Positions 1 through 11,028 of a DNA stretch of 64,000 nucleotides are shown in pieces. Origin of the DNA: Pogostemon cablin. Taxonomy: Eukaryota > Streptophyta > Magnoliopsida > Lamiales > Lamiaceae. The stretch is from NCBI GenBank assembly GCA_023678885.1, contig CM042993.1, forward strand, positions 4,672,501 to 4,736,500, given 5' to 3'. The first letter of the stretch is position 1. Every line of letters starts with the position of its first letter. Position numbers and translations under genes: made by a program. The notes beneath the pieces are model-generated. The model had not been told where the DNA came from, did not search any database, and saw nothing but the letters and a program-made list of their open reading frames with translations.

Positions 1-415
1 GAGTAGTTAGCAGAGGTGTGACTTGTGAGAGTGAGATCCGAGAGTAATTGTGATTTGAGAGGAATGATAATGAGGTCAATTAGGGTTTGGAATGTTAAGT
101 TAATTGGGCTAGGCTGTTGGTTATTTAATTGGGCTAGGCTGTTGGTAAATGATTTTGGGCTTAGCTATTAAATTTACAAAGGCAATGGGCTCCATAAATA
201 AAATCATAAATATAAAAAAAATAATAAAATTTTTATATAATTTTTTCGGTATATCAAAATTTTACTTCGATAGATACCGATACCGAAACGATATTTTCGG
301 TACGGCGAATATACCATGCCGAAAATTTTGATATACCCAAATTTCGGTATTTTTCTATATTTTTTGATACGGCGTGCTCGGCATACCGAGTTTTCGATTT
401 TTTCCCCACCCCTAC
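1..415. mobile_element. Probable hAT-like transposon remnant (truncated by window edge)
   Basis: The stretch from about 230 to 415 is rich in short palindromic motifs of the type CGGTAT/ATACCG and ends in CCCCACCCCTA. On the minus strand this reads as TAGGGGTGGGG followed by repeated 'ataccgaa' words. That layout is common for the ends of non-autonomous hAT-like elements in plants. The other end is not in view, and no transposase frame is visible. A short 25-bp direct repeat (ttgggctaggctgttggt) lies at about 103-148. Family assignment is inference. Confidence 0.35.
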
Positions 416-790
416 ACCCAATATAAACTCTTTAATAAATTAAAATTGATACATTTTATTGGAAAATTCTAGCAAAATTTGTGTTAGTTTTTTAATAAAA
501 AATTTAATATAAAAAATTATAAATTTATTAAGAAACACATACATATATAAATTTCATTTCCCTTCTTATGTGTTACTATTATGTGTTATTGATAAGAGAC
601 CAATTATTATATAATTAATGGCACACGAAAAATAACATAAAGGATCTCATGTGCATACAAATATTTGTATTTAGGGACACACTTTTTTTAATCTATTTTA
701 CTGTGAAATTATTTTACACTTTCTTAATTAATGAGTTTGTATTTTATGCACTCATGTGCACAAAGTGTTCAATAATATTATTACTGCAAC
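416..790. other. Intergenic, AT-rich, no feature seen
   Basis: About 375 bases of AT-rich sequence between two transposon remnants. I see no open frame with a recognisable product, no RNA gene and no terminal inverted repeats. Confidence 0.5.
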
Positions 791-1248
791 GGGGCCTTTT
801 GGTTTGAGGGTATAGAGAGTGGAATGGGAATGATAGAAAATATTGGATGTTTGTTAAGAACTTTTATTTCTCGACTACTATTACTTTGATTCCTTGAAAA
901 CGACGAATCCCCCATTCTTTCACTTTTTAATATATATGGGAATCATTCCCCTTGGAAGAGAATGATGGGATATTTTTATACATATTTTTATATTATTGTT
1001 TTTTAAATATTATTTAATAATAATAAAAACTGAATATTAATTATAAAAATATTATTTTTATTTAAAAAAAATAAAAATATAATAAGATTGATTCCAATCC
1101 TATATAAACCAAACAAAATCAAAGACTATGATAGTGATTCTTATCATCAACCAAACAATACACTCATAAATATCATACTCATTTCCATTCCCTAATACTA
1201 TTATTCTCATTATCATTCTCATTCCTTTTAAAATACCAAACGACCCCT
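791..1248. mobile_element. MITE-like element with GGGGCC/GACCCC ends
   Basis: The left end reads GGGGCCTTTTGGTTTG and the right end reads CCAAACGACCCC, so the two ends are imperfect inverted repeats of about 15 bp. The interior is AT-rich and non-coding, with internal inverted words such as gaatgggaat/attcccattc. Size and structure fit a non-autonomous DNA transposon. No clear target duplication was found, so the superfamily is open. Confidence 0.45.
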
Positions 1249-1289
1249 AAGAAATACACTTGATGTTTTAAGTAAATATACTTATATAA

Positions 1290-1621
1290 TACTCCATATG
1301 TCCCATAATAAGAGAGTCTTTTGCTTTTTGCACGTGAACTAAGGAGTATTATTTTTAATGTGTAGTGTGTAGTTGTATTAGTGGGAGTGTGAGATCCATC
1401 CTCCGTCCCATAATAAGAGAGTCTTTTGTTTTTTGCACGTGAATTAAGGAGTATTATTTTTAATGTGTAGTGTGTATTTGTATTAGTGGAAGTGTGAGAT
1501 CCATATTTTAATTGTATTAGTGGGTGTGTGTGGATCCCATGTGTATTAAAATGAAAGAGGACTCTTTGGATTAGACGTCCAAAATGAAAAAAAGATCATA
1601 TTTGAAAGGGATGGAGGAATT
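1290..1621. mobile_element. Stowaway-like MITE with internal partial duplication
   Basis: It begins TACTCCATATGTCCCATAATAAG and ends GGGATGGAGGAA, a degenerate version of the CTCCCTCCGTCC inverted repeats seen in many MITEs of this window. The first about 108 bases recur starting near 1399 (ctccgtcccataataagag, then the same 'gcacgtga..taaggagtatt' block), so the 5' half is present twice in tandem. It is non-coding. A related degenerate copy lies at 18934-19133. Confidence 0.65.
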
Positions 1622-1819
1622 ATATATTTTTATTAAAATATTCACTTTTTATTTTTTTCATTAAAAGAAAATGATATACTAGACTAGATTATTAAAGTAT
1701 GCTTATTATATAACTAAAATATGTTAATATGTCGTTAAAATAGGATAATAATAAATTAAAATATTCTTTTAAAGTCTTATAACATGATTTACTACAAACA
1801 TACTTTAAAAACAACTACT

Positions 1820-2058
1820 CCTGCGCCCAGGGCATAGCTCAAGTGGTAGAGGAGAGGGTGTAAAGGCCTTTCAACTGAGCTTGGTTGCTGCAGGGTGGGG
1901 GTTCGCGAATCCTGCCTTTGGCATGGATTTGGCCCCTTGCAAGCACAAGTTTAAAAGTGAGCCCTCTCTATAAGCCACTTGAGGCACATCCTGCGATTTA
2001 CCTTCTCCATCAATCCCCAGGACGGGAGTGGTGGGGCCCCTAATGGTGGGGTACACCA
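1820..2058 (+). mobile_element. tRNA-derived SINE with 16-bp target site duplication
   Basis: The 239-bp body starts with a tRNA-like head carrying a Pol III A box (TAGCTCAAGTGGTAGA, 1835-1850) and a B-box-like word (GGTTCGCGAATCC, 1900-1912). It is bracketed by a perfect 16-bp direct repeat, TTTAAAAACAACTACT, at 1804-1819 and 2059-2074. There is no poly(A) tail; the 3' end is a short T run, as in T-ended plant SINEs such as the Au family (name by analogy only). It lies 173 bp upstream of the YEATS gene start codon, so it may sit in that gene's promoter or 5' UTR. Confidence 0.85.
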
Positions 2059-2246
2059 TTTAAAAACAACTACTACTTTAATAACTTATGACACGTCTCG
2101 CTCTCTCTCTCACGAGAGGTCAAATCAGAAAGCCTTTTTTAGCGCCAGAACAGGAGCGACGCACTACCCGAATTCATAAACCCTAAATCCTGCATAACTG
2201 AAAATCACTAAATCTGTAAACACTTCTCCTTCTCAAATGCGTAGGA

Positions 2247-5200
2247 ATGGCTCAAACAGTACAAAATGACGGTCAATTGGAACAAAATGCCGGCGAGTCT
2301 GCTCTCAAGCCGCAGCGGATTAAAATTACCAGGGCTTCTGATGACGGCGAAAAAAAGGTTCGTCTCATTGACTACATTTGATTTTATTTATCTCCTGCGC
2401 AAATTTCTTACTCTGTCCTTTTTTTCTCTTTTTTGTGTGTACATAAGATGCAGTAGTTCTATAATTTTTTTAAATTTTATGGAAATTGTCTTCTGGTAGT
2501 TGGGGCGTTGCAAATTAAGTTCGATTAGTTAAAGAGAATGGACTATTACTCACTTTGCTGGATTTCTCTTGCTTGACTAACATAAGTCGATTTTTCTCAT
2601 GTATATTCGTTGCAACTGAGACAACGTAACAGTGATTGATTATTTGGTTGGGGAAATTATGTAATTATTGTAAAAAATGGATAAATTGAACAATTGAGAA
2701 AGATAGTTCACTTTGTGTTGCGGCGTGTGTACTTTTGTGTTTCAATTTAATGTAAATTTTGTTAGTTGTGTTTGCATCGTCACTGCCATACTGTTACTAC
2801 CCAATCACTTGATGGTAGAATGATGTCGGGCCATTGAAGAAACGTGCATGCTTTTATAGTTTGATTAAAAACAGGCTCAACTTATTTTTAGACTGAATGC
2901 CACATAATAATCTTTTATCAGTAAAAGCTTGTGTGATTCTTACTTGATTGTTTTATGTATGTGCTGCAGAGTTTGCAAAAGAGACTCAAAGATGTTGAGA
3001 TCAGTGTTCCAATAGTCTATGGAACGATTGCCTTTTGGCTTGGTAGAAAGGCCTCAGAGTAAGTTGAATCTCAAATATGAAAAATTTTGGTCAAATTCTT
3101 GTTTTGATGGGTCTTGCGACCATTTAACAATTAATTTATTTTTCCCTTCAATGTTTTCTCGATCATCAGATCTCAATCACACAAGTGGACTATTTATGTA
3201 CGTGGAGCAACTAATGAGGATCTTGGAGTGGTGATAAAATGCGCCGTATTTCAATTGCACCCGAGTTTCAATAACCCTGTTAGAGTTGTTGAATCGCCGC
3301 CATTTGAATTATCTGAATGTGGTTGGGGGGAGTTTGAAATTGCCATTTCCCTATTTTTCCACAGTGATGTTTGTGAAAAGCAGTTGGATTTGTAAGCCAA
3401 CGTTGATATTGTCTTTGAGAATGCTTCATAATTTACTAATCCTTTTAACTTTGAAAAAAAAATTGTTTCTGTTCTTGTGTTAAGGTATCACCATCTCAAG
3501 TTGTATGCTGAAGATGAAAGTGGTCCTCAGTCCACCAAAAAACCGGTTGTCGTGGAATCATACAATGAGATAGTCTTTCCTGATCCTTCTGAGGCTTTCT
3601 ATGGTCGTGTCCACAAGCATCCTGCTGTAATTGTGCCTCGACTTCCAGTCACATTAAATTTTCCAGCTGGTAATGTTGCAATCATCTTCTTGTACTTCCT
3701 ATTGTTTTCTTATCTGGCATAATTAGCAGCATTCTTATTTTCGACCCAATCTTTCTTTGGTACCAAAATAGAAGACCTGAATGAAAAGAAAGCTGACACC
3801 AAAGATCACCCATTGAGTCAATGGTTTATCAATTTCTCAGAGGCAGATGAGTTGTTAAAACTTGCAGCTGCTCGCCAGCAGGTAATAGTCTTATGCTTGC
3901 TCAACATTTTAAGTGGATGATTCATGCATATGCCCTCTTGAGTTGATTTTATTTCATTTGCATTGTAACTCATGCCAACAAACTTGTTTTGAGTTAATAA
4001 ATACGATAGGGGTGTTCATTTGGTACTTTTAGCCTGTTTTTTACCGTATTTACCAAACCAATTTTAAAGAAAAGTAGCCCATATCGAGGTTTAGGGGAAA
4101 AAAAACTTATTTATCATGGTCGGTTAATATGGTTGCTTCAGTGAATAAATCAAAGCCCACATATTTCTTGTTTGTTTCTCGTTTTTCTTGTTTTTAAAAG
4201 ATAATCTCAATTTTGTTTTCCGCATTGACTTTGGGGGATTCAAGTTTGAATCCGAACTTGAATAAGAGCTATATGGTGCTTTTCAATTTTGTACTTAGAC
4301 ATCTACCAAATAAAAAATTGAATTGCAAATCTAATATAAAATAATCAATCATAAAGCATGAAATAAATAATATGCATATAATTTTTTTATGTTGGCTCAG
4401 TTCAAAATTTTAATTTTTTTTTCAGTTTTATGCTCACCCCTAAAATACTATGTGATTGCATCTTTCTGTCCAGATATTCAATCTAACCTTCTTCTTTTTC
4501 ATGCGTGTACCTACGTAATAATCACATTATGCCAATTTCTGTTAGGGTGGTACTCTTTGAGGTCATGATTCAATCTCAAATTAATGAATTATGTATTGGA
4601 ATGTACCTTATATATGTCTCGAGAAATTAGGATAGTAAGAGTGTAGTTTCCTTATTAAAGTTCAGTTCGTTCATCTTATATGTCTCGAGGACCATGAAAT
4701 TAGAGAAATTTATTGCGACAGTTTATGCATGAAAATTTATTGCATACCTGTGAGATCTGAACATTCATTCCAATACTAATGTCAATCTGGATGGAAGAAG
4801 TGCAGCAAGCAATACCAATTCTGAGAAGACTTTTCAGCAGTATATCCCAACTCTTCCCTTCTGCTCTCTCATAAGTGCGACAACTTTATCTCTCTTGCTA
4901 TTCTTATTGCCTTCACCTCTGAGCTCTATCTGTCTTCTTAACCCAATGGTGTTTTTAGGGTTCTCTCCATCCATTAGAGTTCATTTAGCTGGCAACCTAA
5001 TAATCTGTTCTAATTTTAGTTGAAGATAAATTAATATATCGGCTGTGGCTTTCTAAGTACTATTTACCATGTTAGAGATTCTGTAAGCTGATTTTTTTTT
5101 TTTTACTGGAAAGCAACTTTTGTAATACTTTATTTGATCTATTTCTATATAGAATGACATAAGTGTCAGTGCAAGCATGAATTAACACGGCTTCAATATT

Positions 5201-6031
5201 TACAATGATCTGTGATGCTGCACATGGAGTAGTCTCAACGTTTTTTTTTTTACATGTATAATTATTTTCTTCATTGACTTCTGTTGCTTAATCACTTCAT
5301 TATTTAACTTCTGCTTGTTTACTATAACTCCCTCCATCCCAAAGATTGTTCACATTTCCTCATTTGTTTGCCCCACAAAATTGTTCAAGTTTCCTCATTT
5401 GTTCGCCGCACAAAATTGTTCATACCCCAAAATAGAAAAAGCGCTCGAACCTCAATACATTTTATTTTTAAAAATGTCATCCTCACCTAACACATACTAT
5501 AAAATACTTTACATTTTCTTAATTACCTAAAAGACTACATTACCCTCAAAAAGTAAAAAATTCCCAAAAGTTGCATTTCTTAAACAATATGGAACAGTAC
5601 GAGTAAACAAATTCATGGGACCGAGGGAGTATAAGTTATTGAATAGGTAATTTTGTTATTTTGTACTAATCAACCGTCCTTATTGCTTGACACTTTATTT
5701 TTTACTTTTCGATTCAGTTCAGCTTTTTGCTAATATGGTATCATAATTTGGAGTACAGTTCTGCTCTGAGTCAAAATTTGACATTATTTGTGAAGCCTGT
5801 TTGCATTTAAAATTGTTTATCTTATTGAACATTATCCACGATTACTTCATTGCTCATGATTATCACAATCAGACGTTAGTATCTGGATTTTTCAGATTTT
5901 GGATTTATCCGACAACCCTTCTGACATCGGTTACATTATGGTAGGTCCAAGCTCATATTATCAAGCTAAGAAGGCAACTGAGCATCTTAGATGGGCCACC
6001 ATTACAGTCATGGAAACCAGCTTCTGGTTAG
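2247..6031 (+). CDS. YAF9A: YEATS-domain protein, YAF9A/TAF14b/GAS41 type
   Basis: Six exons: 2247-2357, 2970-3058, 3170-3391, 3485-3669, 3772-3881 and 5945-6031. They join in frame to 267 aa, the usual size for plant YAF9A (about 268 aa). All introns have GT/AG borders. The YEATS domain spans roughly residues 48-175, with the landmarks ISVPIVYG, SHKWTIYVRG, the GWGEFEI strand and LYHHLKLYAEDE; the aromatic HPSF and WGEF positions belong to the acyl-lysine pocket of this family. The C-terminal helix (SEADELLKLAAARQQVQAHI) is the coiled coil that in homologues contacts SWR1-C/NuA4 partners. In Arabidopsis such proteins act in the nucleus on H2A.Z and H4 acetylation and on flowering time. Intron 5 (about 2.06 kb) carries two MITEs. 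The paralogue YAF9B is a less likely name. Confidence 0.9.
4007..4442. mobile_element. hAT-like non-autonomous element in intron 5 of the YEATS gene
   Basis: The ends are TAGGGGTG at 4007 and CACCCCTA at 4442, an 8-bp perfect terminal inverted repeat. It is flanked by 8-bp direct repeats, AAATACGA (3999-4006) and AAATACTA (4443-4450), with one mismatch. An 8-bp target duplication is the hallmark of hAT transposition. The interior is AT-rich and non-coding, so it depends on a transposase supplied in trans. Confidence 0.75.
5325..5632. mobile_element. Stowaway-like MITE in intron 5 of the YEATS gene
   Basis: It starts TAACTCCCTCCATCCC and ends GGGACCGAGGGAGTATA, matching the CTCCCTCCGTCCC inverted ends shared by about ten elements in this window. 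TA lies at each border, as expected of Tc1/mariner-type insertion. About 300 bp, non-coding. Confidence 0.75.
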
Positions 6032-7495
6032 TGACAGCTATGACTACCAAGGATTAAGAGGTTAACCGTAAATTACGTATATATGTAGTAACTTAGAGCA
6101 AGAAGCATTAGATTATTGATTATTGTCTCGATTGCCATTTTGTATTCCTCCTCGTGCTCTCATCGCATTTTGGGGTTGAGGACTACTGTCTTCTCATATT
6201 AGAGGACAAATGATGGTCTTCCAGGATAAGTGGTAGTATCATATTTGATTGTGTAACACTGAAAAACGTCATGCGTTGCCTTATGTTTTCTAGATATCTC
6301 TTTCAAGAGGAATTCTTGATAGTTGTACCTTTCCTGTGTAGCATTTAATGCAGATTCGTGTTCTATCAGTTACTCAGTATGACATGTATGAAGGGAGATG
6401 TCTTTGAGTCGCGATCCTCTTAGCAGCCAAGTACCATTCTGTCTCTATTAGAAATTTCTCAAGGCAAGAGTAACATGCTGTCACATGCTTAATTGGTTTC
6501 CTTGTCACCAATTATGTGTTATTAGTTATAGAACTTCTGTAATTAATTCCGACTGTAATTGCCTCCCAGTAAAATTTACGACTCCATATTTGGCATCCAT
6601 TTCTTTTACATCACGAACTCGCTATCTCTTTCTCCCTCATGAATCTAAAATATTGGATCCCCTGTACGGACCAGACGTCTCTTTCTCCCTCATGAATCTA
6701 AAATATTGGATCCCCTGTACGGACCAGACGCTATGGGCTGCATTACACCATACAAGTGTGCTAAATTGACTTTGTTTCTTGCTGCATGATTTTGGACAAG
6801 TTCACACACATAACTTGCGTGGAGGAATGGGAGAAACGGAACATAAAGATGGTGCTGCTCTGGTCCCCATTACACAGGATACTACTTATCCATCACTTGA
6901 AATAGATACAAGTTTCTGGTGGTGTGACCCCTTGGGCTATGGGGGCCAACACTGTTTGGGAGATTTATTTCTTTCCATTTTTGTTTTATTAGAGTTTGGT
7001 ATGGGCACATGGGTAGTTCGAGATGCTTGCATTTATCGTATTCTATCTATCTGTCTAATGAGTTGAGAACAGGAAAGGATTTAAAGCTGAAGTGTGTGGT
7101 GCAATGGTACATCACGGAAGGTTGGTTCGATCCATCTGTTATTGATTATGATGGAGCTTTTGCTTGCAAAATGTTTTGTATCTAACCAGGTATCGCTTTC
7201 GTTCTCTTCACTCTGCCGGACAACCCCCGGGAGGAGAGGAAGGGCAATTATGTGAATTACAGGTAGTTTACATTGCTTTTATCTGGAAAGGTACTTATGC
7301 TGTGCAGCTCATCTATATTCTTTTTTAGTTGGGTATTTAATGCTACTGCAAATGAATTCCGTTTTCTTTTTTTGGTATTGCACTACTAAGTAGCAATTGG
7401 GCTCTTGTTTCTCTAGTGCAGACGCTGTTTTTTCTTCTTACTGTATTATTTATACTTGTGTGCTTTATATTAATGGCGTTGGAATATACATTATG
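6032..7495. other. Non-coding stretch downstream of the YEATS gene
   Basis: The first few hundred bases are the presumed 3' UTR. There are short open frames at about 6485-7066 (+), but their predicted peptides match no family I know and show no splice support. A perfect 53-bp tandem duplication is listed separately at 6625-6730. The rest shows nothing recognisable. Confidence 0.5.
6625..6730. repeat. Perfect 53-bp tandem duplication
   Basis: Positions 6625-6677 and 6678-6730 are identical, base for base (unit begins tctctttctccctcatgaat and ends ggaccagacg). Perfect identity in otherwise diverged non-coding DNA points to a recent duplication. Confidence 0.9.
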
Positions 7496-7718
7496 TACTC
7501 CCTCCGTCCGCCGTGCCATGTATTTTTTGTACGTGGATTAAAGAATAATTTAATGTGTAGTAGATAGTTAGTTGTAATAGTGGGGTGTGGGAGTCTTATA
7601 TTTTTAGTTATAGTAGTAATGTGTGTGGGCCTCATATGTCTAAAATAGAAAATAAGATCCATTGGGATGAACAGTCAAAACTACAATATGAGACACTTGT
7701 TGGTATATGGAGGGAGTA
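7496..7718. mobile_element. Stowaway-like MITE
   Basis: It begins TACTCCCTCCGTCCGCCGTG and ends ATATGGAGGGAGTA, giving the common CTCCCTCCGT terminal inverted repeat with TA at both borders. 223 bp, non-coding. The interior carries the 'gtacgtggattaaagaataa' and 'aatgtgtagtagatagttag' words typical of this MITE group. Confidence 0.75.
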
Positions 7719-10129
7719 TTTGTGTGTGTACACATTTAAAAAAAAAATTTTACTCACTCGGTCTAGATATTTTTGCATGACGAGGTTCGTGGATTTAGAA
7801 AAGTTGATTTTAAAGTGTCATGTAAGATAAAATAGGGGTATTTTGAATAATTCAATAGATAAATAACATTATTGACTTTTAGTAAATAAGATGTTAAAAG
7901 TTGGTGTATTTTTGTAATAGTATTGTATTGTGAGGATAGTAATATGATGTGGTGTTATTATTTTTAAAAAGTGTTCAAGTAGACATACAGAAATAATATG
8001 TATGAAAATAAATATTGATTTATGAAATGTTGGATGTATCGTCCGATCCATTACACTTTTTGAAACATTACAAATTGCTTTTAAATTTAATTTATGGCAT
8101 GCTTGTTAGTTATCATTTCAAATGGGTCACTAATTGATGTTCTCATCTACAAAATGTGATTGGAACTCTAAATTTTTAGAGCATTAAAAAAGATAAATAT
8201 TGGCTTTGCATTCAAATGAATGGAACATATTGATTGGGACAAGAGTGCTGGTGAACAATCAATGTTAGAAGGACAACCATTTATTTATTTGTACAATAAT
8301 ATTAATATCATAGCATTATACATGATTGGAAATGTTTAAATATCTAGCAACTTCGTTATAATATACTGTTTTGGCATTTGGAGTTTTCCTAATGTAAACA
8401 GTTGTACCTTTTTCTCCCTCCCAAAGTTAGGAGTATATACGTATATATTCGAACATATATAGACATTTCGTGCCACGGTTCCACCGAAAGATTTTTTCTC
8501 GAATTGAATTTCAACTATCATGTGCACCAGATGCACAGACGATAATTCTTGCACCTACATTCATAATACGGTAATGAATAAAAATTTATACAGAATTTTT
8601 GACGAAAATTTTGTTGGTTTTTTAATGAATAGAATTAAAAAAAGTTATACATTCATTAATAAGTGTATATTAATTATTGAACAAAATTAATATAGATTAG
8701 GTGCACAGAAATTAATTCGGTGCATTCGAATACACGAGATATTAACTCATCCTACAAATACCCCTTTAAAAATTAAGTTAATTTTGTTTTATATTGTGAT
8801 TTTTCGAAGAGTAATAATTTGTATTTAGATTGATAGTAGATTATCATGTAGAAAGGCGATACTTCCTGATTTGATTTCGCATATAACAGTTCTATAAAAT
8901 GTAAGTGCATGAAAGTATATAAAGGTTAATACTTTAGTATATAACTGAGTGAGGCTCTTGTGCCCAGGGACACCGTGCCCCTTTGCAATTTCCGTGCTCC
9001 TTTGCAATTTAAACCCCTAGCAATACATATGTTTAAATAGAATATAGAAGGGAAGAGTTGTGTTCACATGGAACACATAGCTTTTGCGTATATAATTAGT
9101 TCACAATCTTTAATTACAATCTCAATTTAATCACGATTTTCACTATTGCTAAATAAATAAATAAATAAAATAAGTTTGGTCACTAAGAGACTATTATAAA
9201 TTAATATATACATGAATTAATTGTAAGTATTTATGGAGTACTTTGCGTGTCAATAATATATATCATAAATGTTGTGAATTGACGATGATAGAATATGATT
9301 AGGTGTGAAATAACGTTTTATAATGGTGTGCTCTACTATTAGTCTGCAGTTCTTGAAGTCTAATTTAATGCGACCATAAGCACATGGGAATTAATATATT
9401 GGGTACAAAAGCTTATGAGTGTAACTTAATACAAGAATAAAATGTATGATTTTTTTGTTTTAAAGTATTGCAAAGGCCGGTTTTCTTAACTAAATAGTAA
9501 TCCATATAAAAAAAAATATAATTTCTTGTTGTACGGTACTCATACAAGACATGTTAAAATAATAATAATTATATAGGTAAAGTTTACTTGTTTGAAGTAT
9601 AAATATGACTATTATATAGGTAAAGTTTACTTATTGAGTAGTTAAAGTATGATTTTAAGTGTTATAATATAATTTATTACAAACATATTTTAACTATCAA
9701 TAAGCATATTTTAATAATGGTTCGACCGACAAATAAGAGTGCTCCAAACACCAAATGGAACCTTTTTGGTTTTTTTTGGGTTTTTTTTTTTTTTTTTTTT
9801 TTTGAGAAAGGAATTAATTAGAAATAGGTTTGCAAATATATAAAAAGCAACCCTTAATGCCACCACTAATTATATGCTCATTCATTGAATACCTCATAAC
9901 CACACATATCCTAAGCAACATAAATGAATGGGGGGTAGGTTTTCCTCTTTTGAACTAATCAACTAAGACATAATCTAATGCAGTGTTTGTCTATCCTCGT
10001 CCAGCAACGGATACATAATTTTAAATTTGAGGATCCAATATATAATATTATAAATTTAAAAAAAAACACGAAATATATTTTGTAAAAATAAAAAAACGCT
10101 TCTATATAAAATAGTGATATTTTTGTTAA
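7719..10129. other. Intergenic AT-rich stretch
   Basis: About 2.4 kb with no convincing coding sequence on either strand. It contains a long T tract near 9780-9804 and short direct repeats around 9570-9630 (attatataggtaaagtttact twice). I see no RNA gene. Confidence 0.5.
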
Positions 10130-10270
10130 GGGAAAGATTTGTGTGAAATCGTCTCATGTAAGTCATTTTGTAGTTCACTATACTATTATCACTTTTCGTT
10201 AATGATGTTTTCACCTTTTATTCTTCTCACGTAATGATTTACGTGAGTCGGTCTCACACCAGACTTGCCC
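10130..10270. mobile_element. Mutator-like MITE with 9-bp target duplication
   Basis: 141 bp with long imperfect inverted ends: the left starts GGGAAAGATTTGTGTGA and the right end, read on the minus strand, starts GGGCAAGTCTGGTGTGA; the similarity runs for about 40 bases. A perfect 9-bp direct repeat, TTTTGTTAA, flanks it (10121-10129 and 10271-10279), as for Mutator-like elements. It lies about 450 bp upstream of the SAUR gene. Confidence 0.75.
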
Positions 10271-10642
10271 TTTTGTTAATGTGGGAAACAACATTATCCC
10301 ATGTTTTTCGCTGCACCCACCCTTTCTCAAGTCGATCATTGTATCCGACTCTTGCAAAATAAGCCACGTATATCGATTGGTCAAATCATAATACATGTAC
10401 GGCTATTTTGCAAGGATCGCTCGGATACAATGCCGACGCTAAGAAATTGGGTTGGGAGGGAAATAAGAATATAAGCATTGAAGGGTCCTATTGTCCTAAA
10501 GAGGTGTAACAATGTAGGACACATTAGAAATGGTGTATGACCTCTTATCATGACCCATACTAAAACATCCATGCAACGATTAGTTCTTTGCCCCCAACAC
10601 TTCACATGTTTTTGTTCTTTAAAATCTCTCATTTTCTCATGC

Positions 10643-10650
10643 TATAAATA
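10643..10650 (+). promoter_or_regulatory. TATA box of the SAUR gene
   Basis: TATAAATA lies 73 bases upstream of the SAUR start codon in a C-rich context (gctataaatacctc), a normal spacing for a short 5' UTR. No clear TGTCTC-type auxin response element was recognised immediately next to it. Confidence 0.65.
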
Positions 10651-10722
10651 CCTCTACTAACTTCAAATTCTTCAGACAACTTCTAATCTTCAAATTTTAA
10701 ACTTCAAAAGAAAGAAAAAAAG

Positions 10723-11028
10723 ATGGCGATATGGAAAACGAACAAGAACAACCCGGGGAGCACGACTACCAATGCAGCCGCACTGAAGCAGATTCTCAAC
10801 AAGTACTCGTCTTTCAAGAAGAAAAACGATGTGCCTAGGGGGCATTTCGCAGTGTACGTGGGCGAAAACCGGAGTAGATATGTTATTCCTATAACCTTTC
10901 TTGACAACATCATGTTCCAAAGATTGCTACAAAGAGCAGAAGAAGAGTTTGGATTCCATCATGATATGGGGATTACTCTCCCTTGTGATGAACACCAGTT
11001 TTGCTCTTTGATTTCCATGATTGGATGA
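10723..11028 (+). CDS. SAUR family auxin-responsive protein
   Basis: A single uninterrupted 101-aa frame. The SAUR domain covers about residues 38-98, with the signature VPRGHFAVYVGE, then YVIPITFLDNIMFQRLLQRA, EEEFGF and the ITLPCDEHQF end. Members are short-lived, auxin-induced proteins; many inhibit PP2C.D phosphatases and so activate plasma-membrane H+-ATPases and cell expansion. The intronless layout, size and short N-terminal basic stretch are typical. A TATA box lies 73 bp upstream and a Mutator-like MITE about 450 bp upstream. No tandem SAUR copies are in view, although SAURs often cluster. I do not assign a member number. Confidence 0.9.
   Translation: MAIWKTNKNNPGSTTTNAAALKQILNKYSSFKKKNDVPRGHFAVYVGENRSRYVIPITFLDNIMFQRLLQRAEEEFGFHHDMGITLPCDEHQFCSLISMIG

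Noticed and set aside
1820..1915. tRNA gene
   Set aside because: A and B boxes are present, but the B box has an insertion, no cloverleaf acceptor can be drawn and the unit continues into a non-tRNA body with a target duplication; it is a SINE.
6485..7066. Two adjacent plus-strand frames (94 and 95 codons)
   Set aside because: The first is created by the 53-bp duplication and the second has no recognisable domain; no splice or composition support.
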